Positions 15,587 through 25,023 of a stretch of 64,000 nucleotides of DNA are shown here, one piece after another. The stretch comes from an uncultured Prevotellaceae bacterium (GTDB lineage Bacteria; Bacteroidota; Bacteroidia; Bacteroidales; Bacteroidaceae): the NCBI GenBank assembly GCA_900320255.1, contig ONRS01000165.1, positions 1 through 64,000 of the forward strand, written 5' to 3'. How positions within the stretch are numbered: the stretch's first letter is position 1; each line of letters starts with the position of its first letter. The position numbers and the translations under genes are program-made. The notes beneath the pieces are model-generated. The model made no database searches. It was not told the origin of the DNA and saw only the letters and a program-made list of their open reading frames with translations.

Positions 15587-16279
15587 TTAATGGCGTCTGA
15601 GTTTCCGTAAGGCCTTGTTGCGAATCTGTCGCACACGTTCGCGCTTCAGTCCCAACTCCATGCCCACCTCCACCATGGTGAGGCGCTCACAGCCTATGCC
15701 GAAACAGCGCACAATGACGGCACGTTCACGTTCGTTCAGGGAGTCGATGGCACTCACCATATCTTCCGACAGCGAAGAAGTTTCCAACTCGAGGTCAGCC
15801 CTTGTGGCCTCCTTGTCCTCAATAACGTTGAGCAATGTGAAGTTATTGTTACTGCCCAGCGGTAGTGACTCATCAGTGGAGAGCGTCTTTGTGCGGAGTC
15901 CACTGTCTGTCGTCCGCTGTCCGTCATTCCTCTTGATGGCATCCTCTATGGCTTGCCTGATGTAAGGGGCTGCAAAGGTAGCAAAGCGTTTGCCACGTGA
16001 TGCGTCGAACTTCGTGGTGGCCTTCATCAGTCCGATGTTACCTTCGCTGACAAGGTCGTCAATACTGATTGTCGTCTGCTGTCTGTATTGTTGGGCAATG
16101 CTGACAACATAACGCAGGTTGGCTGCTGCCAGCTTGTCGGCTGCGAGGCGGTCGCCCTGCTGTATGCTTAAGGAAAGTTGTTGTTCCTCAGCATCGCTCA
16201 AGAGCGGAGTTTCGCTGATTTCGTCCAGATAGCGCTGGAGGGCATCGCGGCCTGGTATGAGTTTTTTCTTTGTTGCCAT
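15587..16279 (-). CDS. RNA polymerase sigma-70 family factor, short form
   Basis: 230 residues. Region 1.2 is at the start (DALQRYLDEISETPLL), region 2 at about 45-115 (NLRYVVSIAQQY, DLVSEGNIGLMKA, FATFAAPYIRQAI) and region 4 at about 165-228 (LNERERAVIVRCFGI, ERVRQIRNKALRKLR). Region 1.1 is absent and region 3 is reduced. It is shorter than the primary Bacteroidetes RpoD (about 286 residues), so it is probably an alternative group factor; which one is not clear. The region 2-4 linker (NDGQRTTDSGLRTKT) is encoded by GTCCACT/GTCCGCT heptamers at 15898-15925. Confidence 0.85.
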   Translation of the reverse strand: MATKKKLIPGRDALQRYLDEISETPLLSDAEEQQLSLSIQQGDRLAADKLAAANLRYVVSIAQQYRQQTTISIDDLVSEGNIGLMKATTKFDASRGKRFATFAAPYIRQAIEDAIKRNDGQRTTDSGLRTKTLSTDESLPLGSNNNFTLLNVIEDKEATRADLELETSSLSEDMVSAIDSLNERERAVIVRCFGIGCERLTMVEVGMELGLKRERVRQIRNKALRKLRRH

Positions 16280-16308
16280 GGTCTCATTAAAACTATTGTT
16301 TCACGGTG

Positions 16309-16316
16309 CAAAAATA
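16309..16316 (-). promoter_or_regulatory. TATTTTTG -7 box for the sigma-factor gene
   Basis: Minus-strand TATTTTTGC, 29 nt upstream of the start codon, fits TAnnTTTG. Confidence 0.55.
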
Positions 16317-16413
16317 CAGAAACTTTTGGAAAAAAACAACATTATCGAGGAAACACTGACCTAAATATTGTTAAATGTGGATTATATTATATATAGGTAT
16401 AGGGGATTTTTAG

Positions 16414-16421
16414 TAACTTTG
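16414..16421 (+). promoter_or_regulatory. TAACTTTG -7 box for the RND efflux operon
   Basis: TAACTTTGC about 70 nt upstream of the adaptor gene. It is the only consensus-like box before the operon. No regulator gene lies next to the operon. Confidence 0.6.
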
Positions 16422-16491
16422 CAGTCCGAAAACCGCAAAAGGTGTTTGAAGTTTTCGGGAAGTAAAGATTATTCGAATAATTAAATAAGTT

Positions 16492-17667
16492 ATGAAAATT
16501 ATGAAAAAGAAGATGTTATTGGTTGCAGTTGTGGCTGCAATGGTAGTGTCATGCGGCGGCGGTGGCGGCGGTCGCCCTAACTTCGGTGACAACGAGTATC
16601 CGGTATTGGCTGCAGGCACTTCGACTGCTGATATGCAGACCGTATATCCCGCAGTCATCAAGGGCGTTCAAGATGTTGAGATACGTCCGAAAGCTTCTGG
16701 TTTCCTGGTGCAGATTAATGTGAAGGAAGGCCAGACGGTAAGTGCTGGACAACTGCTGTTTGTGATTGACAACGAGACGGCTCAGGCTGCCGTCCGTCAG
16801 GCTCAGGCTGCCGTGAACACGGCTACAGCCCAGCTGAATACGGTGAAGCTGACCTACGAGAATTCTCAGAAGCTGCATGAGAACAAGGTCATTGGTGACT
16901 TTGAGCTGCAGTCTGCTCAGAATACCTATGAGAGTGCCAAGGCCCAGTTGGCTCAGGCCCAGGCTGCGTTGGCTTCAGCTAAGGAAGCACTGAGCTTCTG
17001 CTACGTTAAGAGTCCTGCCTCTGGTGTGGTAGGCACGCTGCCCTTCAAGAAGGGTGCGTTGGTCAGTGCCTCGAATGCCCTGACGACCGTATCAAATATT
17101 TCGTCGATGGATGTTTATTTCTCTATGACAGAGAAGGATGTGCTGGCCATGCAGCGTGGCGGCAGTGACCTGAATGCTATGCCTGCAGTGAAGTTGCAAC
17201 TGGCTGACGGCACCATCTACGAGCAAGAAGGTAAGATTACGAAGATGAGCGGTGTCATTGATGCTGCTACAGGTTCTGTGCAGATGATTGCCTCTTTTGC
17301 TAACCCCCAGCGTCTGCTAAAGAGCGGTGCTTCCGGCAACATCATTATTCCCCATGTCAACACCGATGCCATCATCATTCCGCAACGCTGCGTGTCGGAG
17401 GTTCAGAACAAGAAGTTCGTCTATGTGCTGGGTGAGGGAAACAAGGTGAAGTACACTGAGATTATTGTTGACCCGCAGAACGACGGCAATAACTATATTG
17501 TAACCAGTGGTCTGAAGGTAGGCGACAAGTATGTCACCAACGGTATTACGAAACTCAGTGACGGCATGGAGATTGTGCCCATTACGCCAGAGCGCTATCA
17601 GCAGAAGATTGACGACCAGGCCAAGGCCATGTCAGCCGGCGACATTGTTGGAGCAATGAAAAAGTAA
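16492..17667 (+). CDS. RND efflux periplasmic adaptor, lipoprotein (MexA/AcrA type)
   Basis: 391 residues. The lipoprotein signal (LLVAVVAAMVVSC) is followed by a run of seven Gly. The biotinyl-lipoyl-like part starts GVQDVEIRPKASGFLVQINVKEGQTVSAGQLL, a helical hairpin spans about 95-170 (Ala/Gln-rich, with QAQAAVNTATAQLN), and the beta-barrel and membrane-proximal domains follow. It links the inner-membrane pump to the outer-membrane channel. A second ATG three codons in is possible. It is the first gene of a three-gene efflux operon; the 35-nt gap to the pump is an A/T-rich heptamer-like repeat (GTAAATC, GTAAATT). Confidence 0.93.
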   Translation: MKIMKKKMLLVAVVAAMVVSCGGGGGGRPNFGDNEYPVLAAGTSTADMQTVYPAVIKGVQDVEIRPKASGFLVQINVKEGQTVSAGQLLFVIDNETAQAAVRQAQAAVNTATAQLNTVKLTYENSQKLHENKVIGDFELQSAQNTYESAKAQLAQAQAALASAKEALSFCYVKSPASGVVGTLPFKKGALVSASNALTTVSNISSMDVYFSMTEKDVLAMQRGGSDLNAMPAVKLQLADGTIYEQEGKITKMSGVIDAATGSVQMIASFANPQRLLKSGASGNIIIPHVNTDAIIIPQRCVSEVQNKKFVYVLGEGNKVKYTEIIVDPQNDGNNYIVTSGLKVGDKYVTNGITKLSDGMEIVPITPERYQQKIDDQAKAMSAGDIVGAMKK

Positions 17668-17702
17668 ATTGTAAATCGTAAATTGTCAAATAGTAAATTG
17701 GT

Positions 17703-20700
17703 ATGACTTTTACAACCTTTATCAAACGCCCGGTATTATCGACGGTGATTTCTATTCTCATCGTCATTCTGGGTTTCATTGGACTGGTTTCGCTGCCTAT
17801 TGAGCAGTACCCAGATATTGCGCCGCCTACGGTCGTAGTGTTCACCAGCTATCCTGGTGCCGATGCTGAGACGGTGAAGAACTCTGTCGTTGTGCCACTT
17901 GAAGAGAGCATCAACGGTGTAGAGGGCATGGACTATATCTCTTCTTCTGCTTCGTCAGGTTCGGCGCAGCTCAGCATCCTGTTCCGTCAGGGCATGAATG
18001 CTGATATGTGTGCCGTCAACGTACAGAACCGTGTCAGCCAGGCGCTGGCCCTGCTGCCTGCTGAAGTAACGCAGATTGGTGTGACGGTCATGAAGCGTCA
18101 GACTTCACAGGTGCTCATGTTTACCTTGACCTCTGACGGTCGTTATGACGATGAGTTCCTGACCAACTATAACAACATTAACATCGTTCCGGCCATTAAG
18201 CGTATTCAGGGTGTGGGTGACGTGCAGTCGCCCGGTCTGAAGACATACTCCATGCGTATCTGGCTGAAGCCAGACGTCATGAAGCAACACAACTTGATGC
18301 CAAGTGACATTACTGGCGTGCTGGCAGAGCAGAATGTCGAGGCTGCCCCTGGTACCTTTGGCGAGCGTTCTGACGTGGCTTATGAGTACGCCATGCGCTA
18401 TACTGGACGTCTGAAGACTGCCGAGGAGTTTGGCAACATCATCATCAGTAGTGATGCCCAGGGTAACACGCTGAAGCTGAAGGATGTGGCTAAGATAGAA
18501 CTGGGTGGTCAGCAGTACTCAGTGTCAATGAAGAACAACAACATCCCGTCGGTGATGGGTATGGTTCAGCAGATTGCCGGTTCTAACGCCAACGAGATAG
18601 CCAAGCAGGTGAAGGCAGAGCTGGAGGAACAGCAGAAATTGATGCCGCCGGGTATGTTCTATAAGATAAACTACGATGTCACGGAGTTCCTGTATGCCAG
18701 TATTGAGGAGGTGGTGTTCACCCTGTTCTTCACGCTCCTGCTGGTGTTCATCGTTATCTACGTCTTCCTGCAGGACTGGCGCTCTACGCTCATTCCGCTG
18801 ATTGCGGTGCCCGTATCACTGATTGGTACGTTCTTCTTCCTTTCCGTGTTCGGCTTCTCCATCAACCTGCTGGTGCTCTCGGCCCTGTTGCTGGCCATTG
18901 CCATTGTGGTCGATGATGCCATTGTGGTGGTTGAGGCGGTGCATGCCAAGCTCGATATGGGCTACAAGTCGTCGCTTACGGCTTCTATTGACGCCATGAA
19001 CGAGATTTCGGGTGCCATTATCTCCATTACGCTTGTGATGGCCTCGGTGTTCATTCCTGTGTCGTTCATTGGCGGCACCAGTGGTACGTTCTACCGTGAG
19101 TTTGGTGTGACGATGGCTGTCAGCATCTTCATTTCGGCCCTGAACGCCCTGACGCTGTCGCCAGCCCTGTGTGCCATCTTCCTGAAGCCTCACGACAAGA
19201 ACGGGGAGCCGCGTAAGATGTCGATGCTCGACCGTATGCATACATCGTTTAACACAGCCTTCACCACAACAACTAATAAGTATAAGGGCATTGTTGAGAA
19301 GCTGGTGCGTAAGCCGTTGGCCATCATTCTGACGGTAATCATCGGCATCGCAGTCCTGGCCGGCACCATGCTGACCACTAAGACAGGTCTGGTGCCTGAC
19401 GAGGATACGGGAACGTTGTTCTGTACTGTCTCTATGCCTCCTGCTACGTCTGTGGCACGTACCCGTCAGATCATCAACCAGGTGGATAGCATCCTGGCTG
19501 CTGACCCTGCCATTCAGAGCCGTGAGCAGATTCAGGGTTACAACTTCATTGCCGGTGCCGGTTCTGACCAGGCAACCTTTATCATCAAGCTGAAGCCGTT
19601 TGCCGAGCGTCAGAAGGGTTTCTGGTGGAAACTCAGCGGACTCTGGCAGGGTGACTTCATCTATCGCTTCTTCCTCAATCCGTTGGAGCGTGACGGTGTG
19701 CTGGCACAAATTTATATTAAGACAGCCCATATCAAGGATGCACAGATTCTGGCTTTCGGTCCGCCTATGATTCCAGGCTTCTCTGCTAACTCTGGTATTT
19801 CGCTGGTGATGCAGGACCGTACGGGTGGTGACCTGACCAGGTTCTTCGGCATTGTGAAGGACTATCTGGCTGAACTCAATAAGCGTCCTGAGATTCAGAT
19901 GGCGCAGACCTCTTATAACCCCAACTATCCGCAGTACATGATTTCCGTGGATGTGGCTAAGTGTAAGCAGGCTGGCATCTCGCCACGCGTTATCCTCACT
20001 ACGTTGCAGGGTTACTATGGCGGTCTGTATGCGTCGAACTTCAATGCCTACGGTAAGCTCTACCGTGTCATGGTGCAGGGCTCACCTGAAACGCGTATGA
20101 CGGAAGAGTCACTTAATAATATATATGTACGTACCGGAGCCGGCATGTCGCCCATCAAGGAGTTCTGTAACCTGAGTCGTGTCTATGGCCCGTCGAACAT
20201 TAACCGCTTCAACCTCTTCACCTCTATCAATGTTACGGCCACTGTGGCCAACGGCTATTCTACGGGTGAGGCCATCAAGGCTGTGCAGGAGGTGGCTGAC
20301 ACTATGCTGCCTACGGGTTACACTTACGACTATTCAGGCTTGACCCGTAGTGAGGCTGCCTCGAGCAACTCTACGGCACTCATCTTTGTGCTCTGCTTCA
20401 TGTTCATCTACCTGATCCTTTCAGCACAGTATGAGTCCTATATCCTGCCGCTGGCCGTGCTGCTCTCCGTACCTTTCGGACTGGCAGGCGCCTTCCTCTT
20501 TACGCAGATGTTCGGCCACTCCAACGACATCTATATGCAGATTTCGCTCATCATGCTGATTGGTCTGCTGGCCAAGAACGCTATTCTGATTGTGCAGTTC
20601 GCCCTTGAGCGCCGTGAGACGGGTATGGCCATCACGTGGTCAGCCATTCTGGGTGCCGCAGCCCGTCTGCGTCCTATCCTTATGACGTCGCTGGCCATGG

Positions 20701-20960
20701 TCGTTGGTCTGTTGCCTATGATGTTCGCCTCAGGTGTAGGTAAGAACGGTAACCAGACGCTGGGTGCTGCTGCCGTGGGCGGTATGCTCATTGGTACGCT
20801 GCTGCAGGTGCTGGTTGTTCCCGCCCTGTTCGTCATCTTCCAGTCGCTTCAGGAGAAGTTCCGTCCCATGAAGTTTGAGGACGAAGACAACCTGGAGGAT
20901 GTATCGACCGAGCTGGCCCAGTATGCACACAGACCGGTAGAATATGAAATTCAGAAATAG
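17703..20960 (+). CDS. RND multidrug efflux permease (HAE1/AcrB type)
   Basis: 1085 residues, proton-driven export pump of the inner membrane. N-terminal FIKRPVLSTVISILIV and LPIEQYPDIAPPTVVV are classic HAE1 openings. The proton-relay aspartates appear in AIVVDDAIVVVEAV (TM4), and the second half repeats the fold (LILSAQYESYILPLAVLLSV, LIGLLAKNAILIVQF). The loops of the porter domain are present and the length is normal. Together with the adaptor and the outer-membrane factor it should form a complete tripartite pump; substrates cannot be told from sequence. Confidence 0.96.
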   Translation: MTFTTFIKRPVLSTVISILIVILGFIGLVSLPIEQYPDIAPPTVVVFTSYPGADAETVKNSVVVPLEESINGVEGMDYISSSASSGSAQLSILFRQGMNADMCAVNVQNRVSQALALLPAEVTQIGVTVMKRQTSQVLMFTLTSDGRYDDEFLTNYNNINIVPAIKRIQGVGDVQSPGLKTYSMRIWLKPDVMKQHNLMPSDITGVLAEQNVEAAPGTFGERSDVAYEYAMRYTGRLKTAEEFGNIIISSDAQGNTLKLKDVAKIELGGQQYSVSMKNNNIPSVMGMVQQIAGSNANEIAKQVKAELEEQQKLMPPGMFYKINYDVTEFLYASIEEVVFTLFFTLLLVFIVIYVFLQDWRSTLIPLIAVPVSLIGTFFFLSVFGFSINLLVLSALLLAIAIVVDDAIVVVEAVHAKLDMGYKSSLTASIDAMNEISGAIISITLVMASVFIPVSFIGGTSGTFYREFGVTMAVSIFISALNALTLSPALCAIFLKPHDKNGEPRKMSMLDRMHTSFNTAFTTTTNKYKGIVEKLVRKPLAIILTVIIGIAVLAGTMLTTKTGLVPDEDTGTLFCTVSMPPATSVARTRQIINQVDSILAADPAIQSREQIQGYNFIAGAGSDQATFIIKLKPFAERQKGFWWKLSGLWQGDFIYRFFLNPLERDGVLAQIYIKTAHIKDAQILAFGPPMIPGFSANSGISLVMQDRTGGDLTRFFGIVKDYLAELNKRPEIQMAQTSYNPNYPQYMISVDVAKCKQAGISPRVILTTLQGYYGGLYASNFNAYGKLYRVMVQGSPETRMTEESLNNIYVRTGAGMSPIKEFCNLSRVYGPSNINRFNLFTSINVTATVANGYSTGEAIKAVQEVADTMLPTGYTYDYSGLTRSEAASSNSTALIFVLCFMFIYLILSAQYESYILPLAVLLSVPFGLAGAFLFTQMFGHSNDIYMQISLIMLIGLLAKNAILIVQFALERRETGMAITWSAILGAAARLRPILMTSLAMVVGLLPMMFASGVGKNGNQTLGAAAVGGMLIGTLLQVLVVPALFVIFQSLQEKFRPMKFEDEDNLEDVSTELAQYAHRPVEYEIQK

Positions 20961-20973
20961 ATATGAATAGAAT

Positions 20974-22416
20974 ATGAATAGAAAACAAGATAACAAAGTA
21001 ATTACTCCCCTCACTTTTAGGGAGGGGCAGGGGGTGAGTCTGTTGGTGGTCCTGTTTTGCCTAATGCTCACCAGCTGCGGACTCTATAACAAGTATGAGC
21101 GCCCCGGCGTTGAGGCGCAGGGACTCATCCGTGACGCTGTGAGCGATGTTGACACGCTGGCCGTGCAAGATACCGCCTCCTTCGGCAATCTGCCCTGGCG
21201 GCAGGTGTTCACTGACCCTGTGCTTCAGCAGCTCATTGAGCAGGGACTGCAGAAGAATACCAACCTGCAGAATGCAGCCCTTACCGTTGAGATGTACGAG
21301 ACCATGCTTAAGGCCGCCAAACTGGCCTTCCTGCCAGCCGTCTCGTTCGGTGCCAACAATGGCATGGGTTCCATCTCGACGCTCTATACCGACCCGTCAG
21401 TGACCACAAAGGCTTACACGCTGCCCGTTACTGCCAGTTGGACGCTTGATCTCTTTGGCAATGTTCTCTCGCAGAAGCGTTCTACAGAGATGAAAATGCT
21501 GGGCATGAAAGACTACCAGATGGCTGTCCGTGCCCAGGTCATCAGTGGCATAGCCAACTCGTACTATACACTCCTCATGCTCGACAAGCAACTGGAAATT
21601 GTCAACGAGATGAGCCGCATGTCGAAGGAAACATGGGAAATGATGAAGCTGCAGCACCAGCTGGGCCGCGTGCGTTCCACGGGTGTGCAGAGTGCCGAGG
21701 CTGCCTATCTGAGTATTCAGACACGTGGCAACGACTTCAAACGTCAGATTCGCGCCACGGAGAACGCCCTCAGCCTCCTTATTGGTCAGCAGGGACAGCA
21801 GATTCCCCGTACCACTCTCGATGCACAGTCGCTGCCCTCTGAGTTTGCAACAGGTGTCGGCGTGCAGCTGCTGCAGAACCGTCCCGACGTGCATAATGCA
21901 GAGATGCAGCTGGCATCCTGCTTCCATGACGTGCAGACAGCCCGTTCGCAGTTCTACCCCACCATCAGCATTGGAGCTACGGGTGCCTTCACCAACAGTA
22001 ATGGCGCCTTCAACCCCGGCAAGTGGCTCACCAATTTGTTTGCCAACCTGACGCAGCCCATCTTTGCCCGTGGTGCTCTTACTGCCAACCTCAAGGTTAG
22101 CAAGATTAAGTATGAGCAGGCCTTCAACACCTGGCAGAACTCCATTCTCGCTGCTGGCAACGAGGTGAGCAATGCCCTCGTCAACTATAATACCTACGAT
22201 GCCAACAGCAAGATTGAGGCTGAGCGCATTCTGGTGCTGACAAAGAGTGTTGAAGACACCAAGGCCCTCTATCGCAGCAGCAGCTCCAGCTATCTGGAGG
22301 TGCTTACCGCCGAACAGAACCTGCTGAACGCCAAGCTCCAGAAGATTACAAACGACTTCTCGAAGATGCAGTCAGTAGTCAGCCTCTACACCGCACTTGG
22401 CGGGGGTGGCAAATAG
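20974..22416 (+). CDS. Outer-membrane efflux lipoprotein (OprM/NodT family)
   Basis: 480 residues. A lipoprotein signal (VVLFCLMLTSC) is preceded by an unusual charged N-terminus (MNRKQDNKVITPLTFREGQG). That N-terminus is encoded by a CTCCCC/GGGAGGGGCAGGGGG repeat (21005-21038), of the same type as repeats inside GH97 and GSCFA. Two OEP repeats follow (about 70-270 and 280-475) with the expected long helices, e.g. QNAALTVEMYETMLKAAKLAFLP and LEVLTAEQNLLNAKLQKI. It forms the exit duct of the RND pump. It sits 13 nt after the permease. Confidence 0.94.
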   Translation: MNRKQDNKVITPLTFREGQGVSLLVVLFCLMLTSCGLYNKYERPGVEAQGLIRDAVSDVDTLAVQDTASFGNLPWRQVFTDPVLQQLIEQGLQKNTNLQNAALTVEMYETMLKAAKLAFLPAVSFGANNGMGSISTLYTDPSVTTKAYTLPVTASWTLDLFGNVLSQKRSTEMKMLGMKDYQMAVRAQVISGIANSYYTLLMLDKQLEIVNEMSRMSKETWEMMKLQHQLGRVRSTGVQSAEAAYLSIQTRGNDFKRQIRATENALSLLIGQQGQQIPRTTLDAQSLPSEFATGVGVQLLQNRPDVHNAEMQLASCFHDVQTARSQFYPTISIGATGAFTNSNGAFNPGKWLTNLFANLTQPIFARGALTANLKVSKIKYEQAFNTWQNSILAAGNEVSNALVNYNTYDANSKIEAERILVLTKSVEDTKALYRSSSSSYLEVLTAEQNLLNAKLQKITNDFSKMQSVVSLYTALGGGGK

Positions 22417-22477
22417 TTCAAATTATAAATGAGTAATGAGAAATGTAAATGAGATTTCTCATTTAAAATATAATATT

Positions 22478-23257
22478 ATGGCAAGTGAAATAAGCCCCAG
22501 AGCTGAGGTATCGCCCAAGGCGAAAATCGGCAACAACTGTAAGATATTCCCGTTCGTCTATATTGAAGACGACGTAGAGATTGGTGACGGATGTATCATC
22601 TTCCCCTTCGTCAGCATCCTCAATGGCACCCGAATGGGCGCCCACAACAAGATTCATCAGGGCTCCGTCATCGGTGCGCTGCCGCAGGACTTCGAGTTCC
22701 GTGGCGAGAAATCGGAGTGCATCATCGGCAACAACAACATCATCCGTGAGAATGTGGTTGTCAACCGTGCTACCCACACAGGCGGGCAGACCGTCATAGG
22801 CAACGACAACTTCCTCATGGAGGGTGCCCATATCTCCCACGATACTAAGGTGGGAAGCCAGTGTGTCTTCGGCTATGGCACGAAGATAGCTGGCGACTGC
22901 GAGATTGGCAACGGTGTCATCTTCTCCTCCAGCGTCATTGCCAACCCCAAGTCCCGTGTGGGCGAGGGGGCCATGGTGCAGGCCGGCTGTACCTTCTCCA
23001 AGGATGTGCCGCCTTACATTATCTGTACGAAGCGTGCTGAGTACGGCGGTGTGAACAACACCATGTGTGCGGCTTATGGTATTGATGAGAAGGTGCTCAA
23101 GCACATAGCCAATGCCTACCGTCTGGTGTTCCACGGCAACACGTCGGTGTTCGACGCAGTCTTACAAATCAAGGAGCAGGTACCCGACAGTCCGGAGATT
23201 CGTAACATCGTGACGTTCATTGAGGCTACGAAGTTAGGAATTATCGGTAAGATTTAA
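22478..23257 (+). CDS. lpxA: LpxA-type acyl-ACP:UDP-N-acetylglucosamine O-acyltransferase
   Basis: 259 residues of left-handed beta-helix hexapeptide repeats (ISPRAEVSPKAKIGNNCKIF, VEIGDGCIIFPFVSI) with an LpxA-type C-terminal helical domain. The active-site region GAHISHDTKVGSQCVFG carries the catalytic His. It transfers 3-hydroxyacyl chains to UDP-GlcNAc at the start of lipid A synthesis. I start at MASEISPR; the longer frame would translate a heptamer-like leader at 22430-22460. No other lpx gene is here, and Bacteroidales often carry more than one LpxA-like protein, so it could be a paralogue. Confidence 0.85.
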   Translation: MASEISPRAEVSPKAKIGNNCKIFPFVYIEDDVEIGDGCIIFPFVSILNGTRMGAHNKIHQGSVIGALPQDFEFRGEKSECIIGNNNIIRENVVVNRATHTGGQTVIGNDNFLMEGAHISHDTKVGSQCVFGYGTKIAGDCEIGNGVIFSSSVIANPKSRVGEGAMVQAGCTFSKDVPPYIICTKRAEYGGVNNTMCAAYGIDEKVLKHIANAYRLVFHGNTSVFDAVLQIKEQVPDSPEIRNIVTFIEATKLGIIGKI

Positions 23258-23270
23258 TCCCCCTACAAAA

Positions 23271-23299
23271 CCTCCCCCGACTGGGGGAGGCTTTTTTTT
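23271..23299 (+). terminator. Rho-independent terminator after lpxA
   Basis: Perfect 8-bp stem CCTCCCCC/GGGGGAGG with loop GACT, followed by a run of eight T. The stop codon of the convergent metalloproteinase gene lies at its edge. The stem resembles the dispersed CTCCCC palindrome family. Confidence 0.9.
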
Positions 23300-24650
23300 A
23301 CCTGTTAGCTTTTACCATTTGTGGCAGGGCGGGGCAGGTCTGAGCGTTGAGTGTTGAGCGTTGAGTGTTAGGGTTAGGGTTAACGTTAGGGTTAACGTTA
23401 TCGTTGGCGTTCCCCCTCGTTTCATACGAAATAAGCTTCGGGCCCGGCACGAGGGGACTGTACCAGAGCACTTGGCGGATGCGTTTGCGCTGTTGGTTCG
23501 TAAACTCGTCGTTGTAGCAGTAGGCGTAGTCCATGATGTTGTGGGCCGTGTATTCCTCGGCCGTCTTACAGTCATTGCGGCGAGCCAGGTCAGCAATGCT
23601 GAAGGTGGTCACTCCTGCTTCCTGCTTTTGCCTGATGTAGGCAGTAATGTAATCTACATAGTTCATGTAGTCACAAATGTTGGTGTCGAAACAGGCATCG
23701 TCCATGTTGCACTCATCCATAGAGAACGTGTGCAGCAGTCCTAAGTAGTGCCCCAGTTCGTGGGCTATGATTGTAACGATGTAGTTGGGGTTAATGCTCT
23801 CGTCGTCCTGCCACTCGTAGATGAACTCATTGTTAATGCAGCAGCCCCACGGCGATCTGACGTAGGCAAAGTTGTTTGCTGCGTCAGTAGTCATCAGACT
23901 GTCCATCGGGTGCACCGTCGGCATGATGGGCAGGCGGGTAAGTCCCATGGCCGAACGGTTCTCAAGAGTCTGCTCGAAGCGGAAGATAAAGACATTGATG
24001 TACTTCTTCAGGTTCTGGGCGTAGCGGGCATACTGGCGGTTGTCCTCGTTGTCATTAGCCAGAAACAGGCTGGGGTCATAGTCTTCGAAATCCACCTTGT
24101 GGCGCACCACGCCGCGCTCCTCCAGCTCGTCGCCCTTGTCGTCGTACCTGGCCAATTCGAAGGTGACGTGCATGTCGTTGTCGGCATAGAGCTTGTTCAC
24201 CTCCGTCAGAATCTTATCCATATGCCCTTTTCTGACGTACTGTTGTTCGTCGCCCTCGTCATTGTAGAGCACATGGAACACCACGGGCAGGTGGTATTCA
24301 TACTGGTCCAGACTGCCGCTGAAGGCCGGCTGGCTGAGGCTTACCGTGCGCCGCGTGCCACCGGCTGTGATGGTCAGCGTGCCCTGACGTGCCTCTCTGG
24401 TCAGGTTCGGACTCACCCAGAGCAGCAGCTGTCCGCTGCCTGTGCCGTTCTTCTTCATGGGCTCACACCAGTTGACGTTGCTCTCGGCCGTCCAGCTGCC
24501 GTCGGTAGTCACCTGTAGTATCTGTTGCCTCACGTCAGCGTTACATACCATTTCCTCCGTGTCAATGCTTAGTGCTGTGTCATCGTCACTTTTGCTGCAG
24601 GCTGTTATGAGGGCCATGATGACTAAAAGGGTAAATACTGTCTGTTTCAT
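23298..24650 (-). CDS. Secreted zinc metalloproteinase lipoprotein with BACON-like domain
   Basis: 450 residues. Lipobox LVIMALITAC, then a BACON-like beta domain (about 25-110, with TTDGSWTAESNVNWCEP and GTLTITAGGTRRTV). The protease domain contains the zinc motif VTIIAHELGHYLGLLH (HExxHxxGxxH). It is a pappalysin/M43-like family common in Bacteroidales and is probably anchored on the cell surface. The C-terminal tail (NDNVNPNVNPNPNTQRSTLN) is translated from GTTAGG/GTTAAC hexamers and (GTTGAGT) heptamers at 23340-23415. I start at MKQTVFTLL because the promoter is just upstream. Confidence 0.88.
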   Translation of the reverse strand: MKQTVFTLLVIMALITACSKSDDDTALSIDTEEMVCNADVRQQILQVTTDGSWTAESNVNWCEPMKKNGTGSGQLLLWVSPNLTREARQGTLTITAGGTRRTVSLSQPAFSGSLDQYEYHLPVVFHVLYNDEGDEQQYVRKGHMDKILTEVNKLYADNDMHVTFELARYDDKGDELEERGVVRHKVDFEDYDPSLFLANDNEDNRQYARYAQNLKKYINVFIFRFEQTLENRSAMGLTRLPIMPTVHPMDSLMTTDAANNFAYVRSPWGCCINNEFIYEWQDDESINPNYIVTIIAHELGHYLGLLHTFSMDECNMDDACFDTNICDYMNYVDYITAYIRQKQEAGVTTFSIADLARRNDCKTAEEYTAHNIMDYAYCYNDEFTNQQRKRIRQVLWYSPLVPGPKLISYETRGNANDNVNPNVNPNPNTQRSTLNAQTCPALPQMVKANR

Positions 24651-24669
24651 TGTTAGGGATGTTTGGGGA

Positions 24670-24677
24670 CAAAGATA
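24670..24677 (-). promoter_or_regulatory. TATCTTTG -7 box for the metalloproteinase gene
   Basis: Minus-strand TATCTTTG 19 nt upstream of the chosen start codon. Confidence 0.65.
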
Positions 24678-24718
24678 CAAAATAAATAAGAAACGAGCAA
24701 GAATTGTGAGAAAATAGT

Positions 24719-24795
24719 TGTACTTGCGTTCGACAATAAAAATAAAAAAAACTTTGTGTTTTATTTTGTATTGTGCTCACTTTTTCGTACCTTTG
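24719..24795 (+). promoter_or_regulatory. Strong promoter with inverted repeat, reading into array 2
   Basis: TTTG, 19 nt, then TACCTTTG (24788-24795): an exact match to the Bacteroidetes -33/-7 layout. An A/T-rich inverted repeat (CGACAATAAAA...TTTTGTATTGTG) overlaps the -33 box. The same layout and much of the same sequence recur at 62436-62509. The region 24681-25023 contains this promoter and the 22-nt array but no convincing gene. Confidence 0.75.
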
Positions 24796-24851
24796 CCGTT
24801 GAACCGTGATGAAGACCTTAAACAAAGGATTTGTAGATTTTAACGTTTTCA

Positions 24852-25005
24852 GCGGGCGTTCAAATACTTTTCACCGACCGGTCAAATACTTTTCAGCGGG
24901 CGTTCAATTACTTTTCAGCGGCCGCTCAATTCTCGATACCCCCCGGGAAACTACCCGTTTCCCTGCCGTAAACCAACAGTTTCCGACGGGGTAGCTACCA
25001 GTTTC
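24852..25005. repeat. 22-nt periodic degenerate repeat array 2
   Basis: Seven exactly 22-nt units start at 24852, 24874, 24896, 24918, 24940, 24962 and 24984. Units 1-4 start GCGGGCGTTCAA or a variant and end ACTTTTCA (unit 4 differs at its end); units 5-7 have a different core (CCCGGG, TGCCG, ACGGGG) and units 6-7 end in CAGTTTC. The first units resemble those at the promoter-proximal end of array 3 (AGCGGGCGGTCAA). It ends against the convergent tadA gene. Confidence 0.9.
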
Positions 25006-25023
25006 AACGTTATTCTTTTCAGG

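Noticed and set aside
24806..24994. 62-codon open frame across array 2
   Set aside because: It follows a good promoter, but its sequence is only the translated 22-nt repeat and no such frame exists across arrays 1 and 3.
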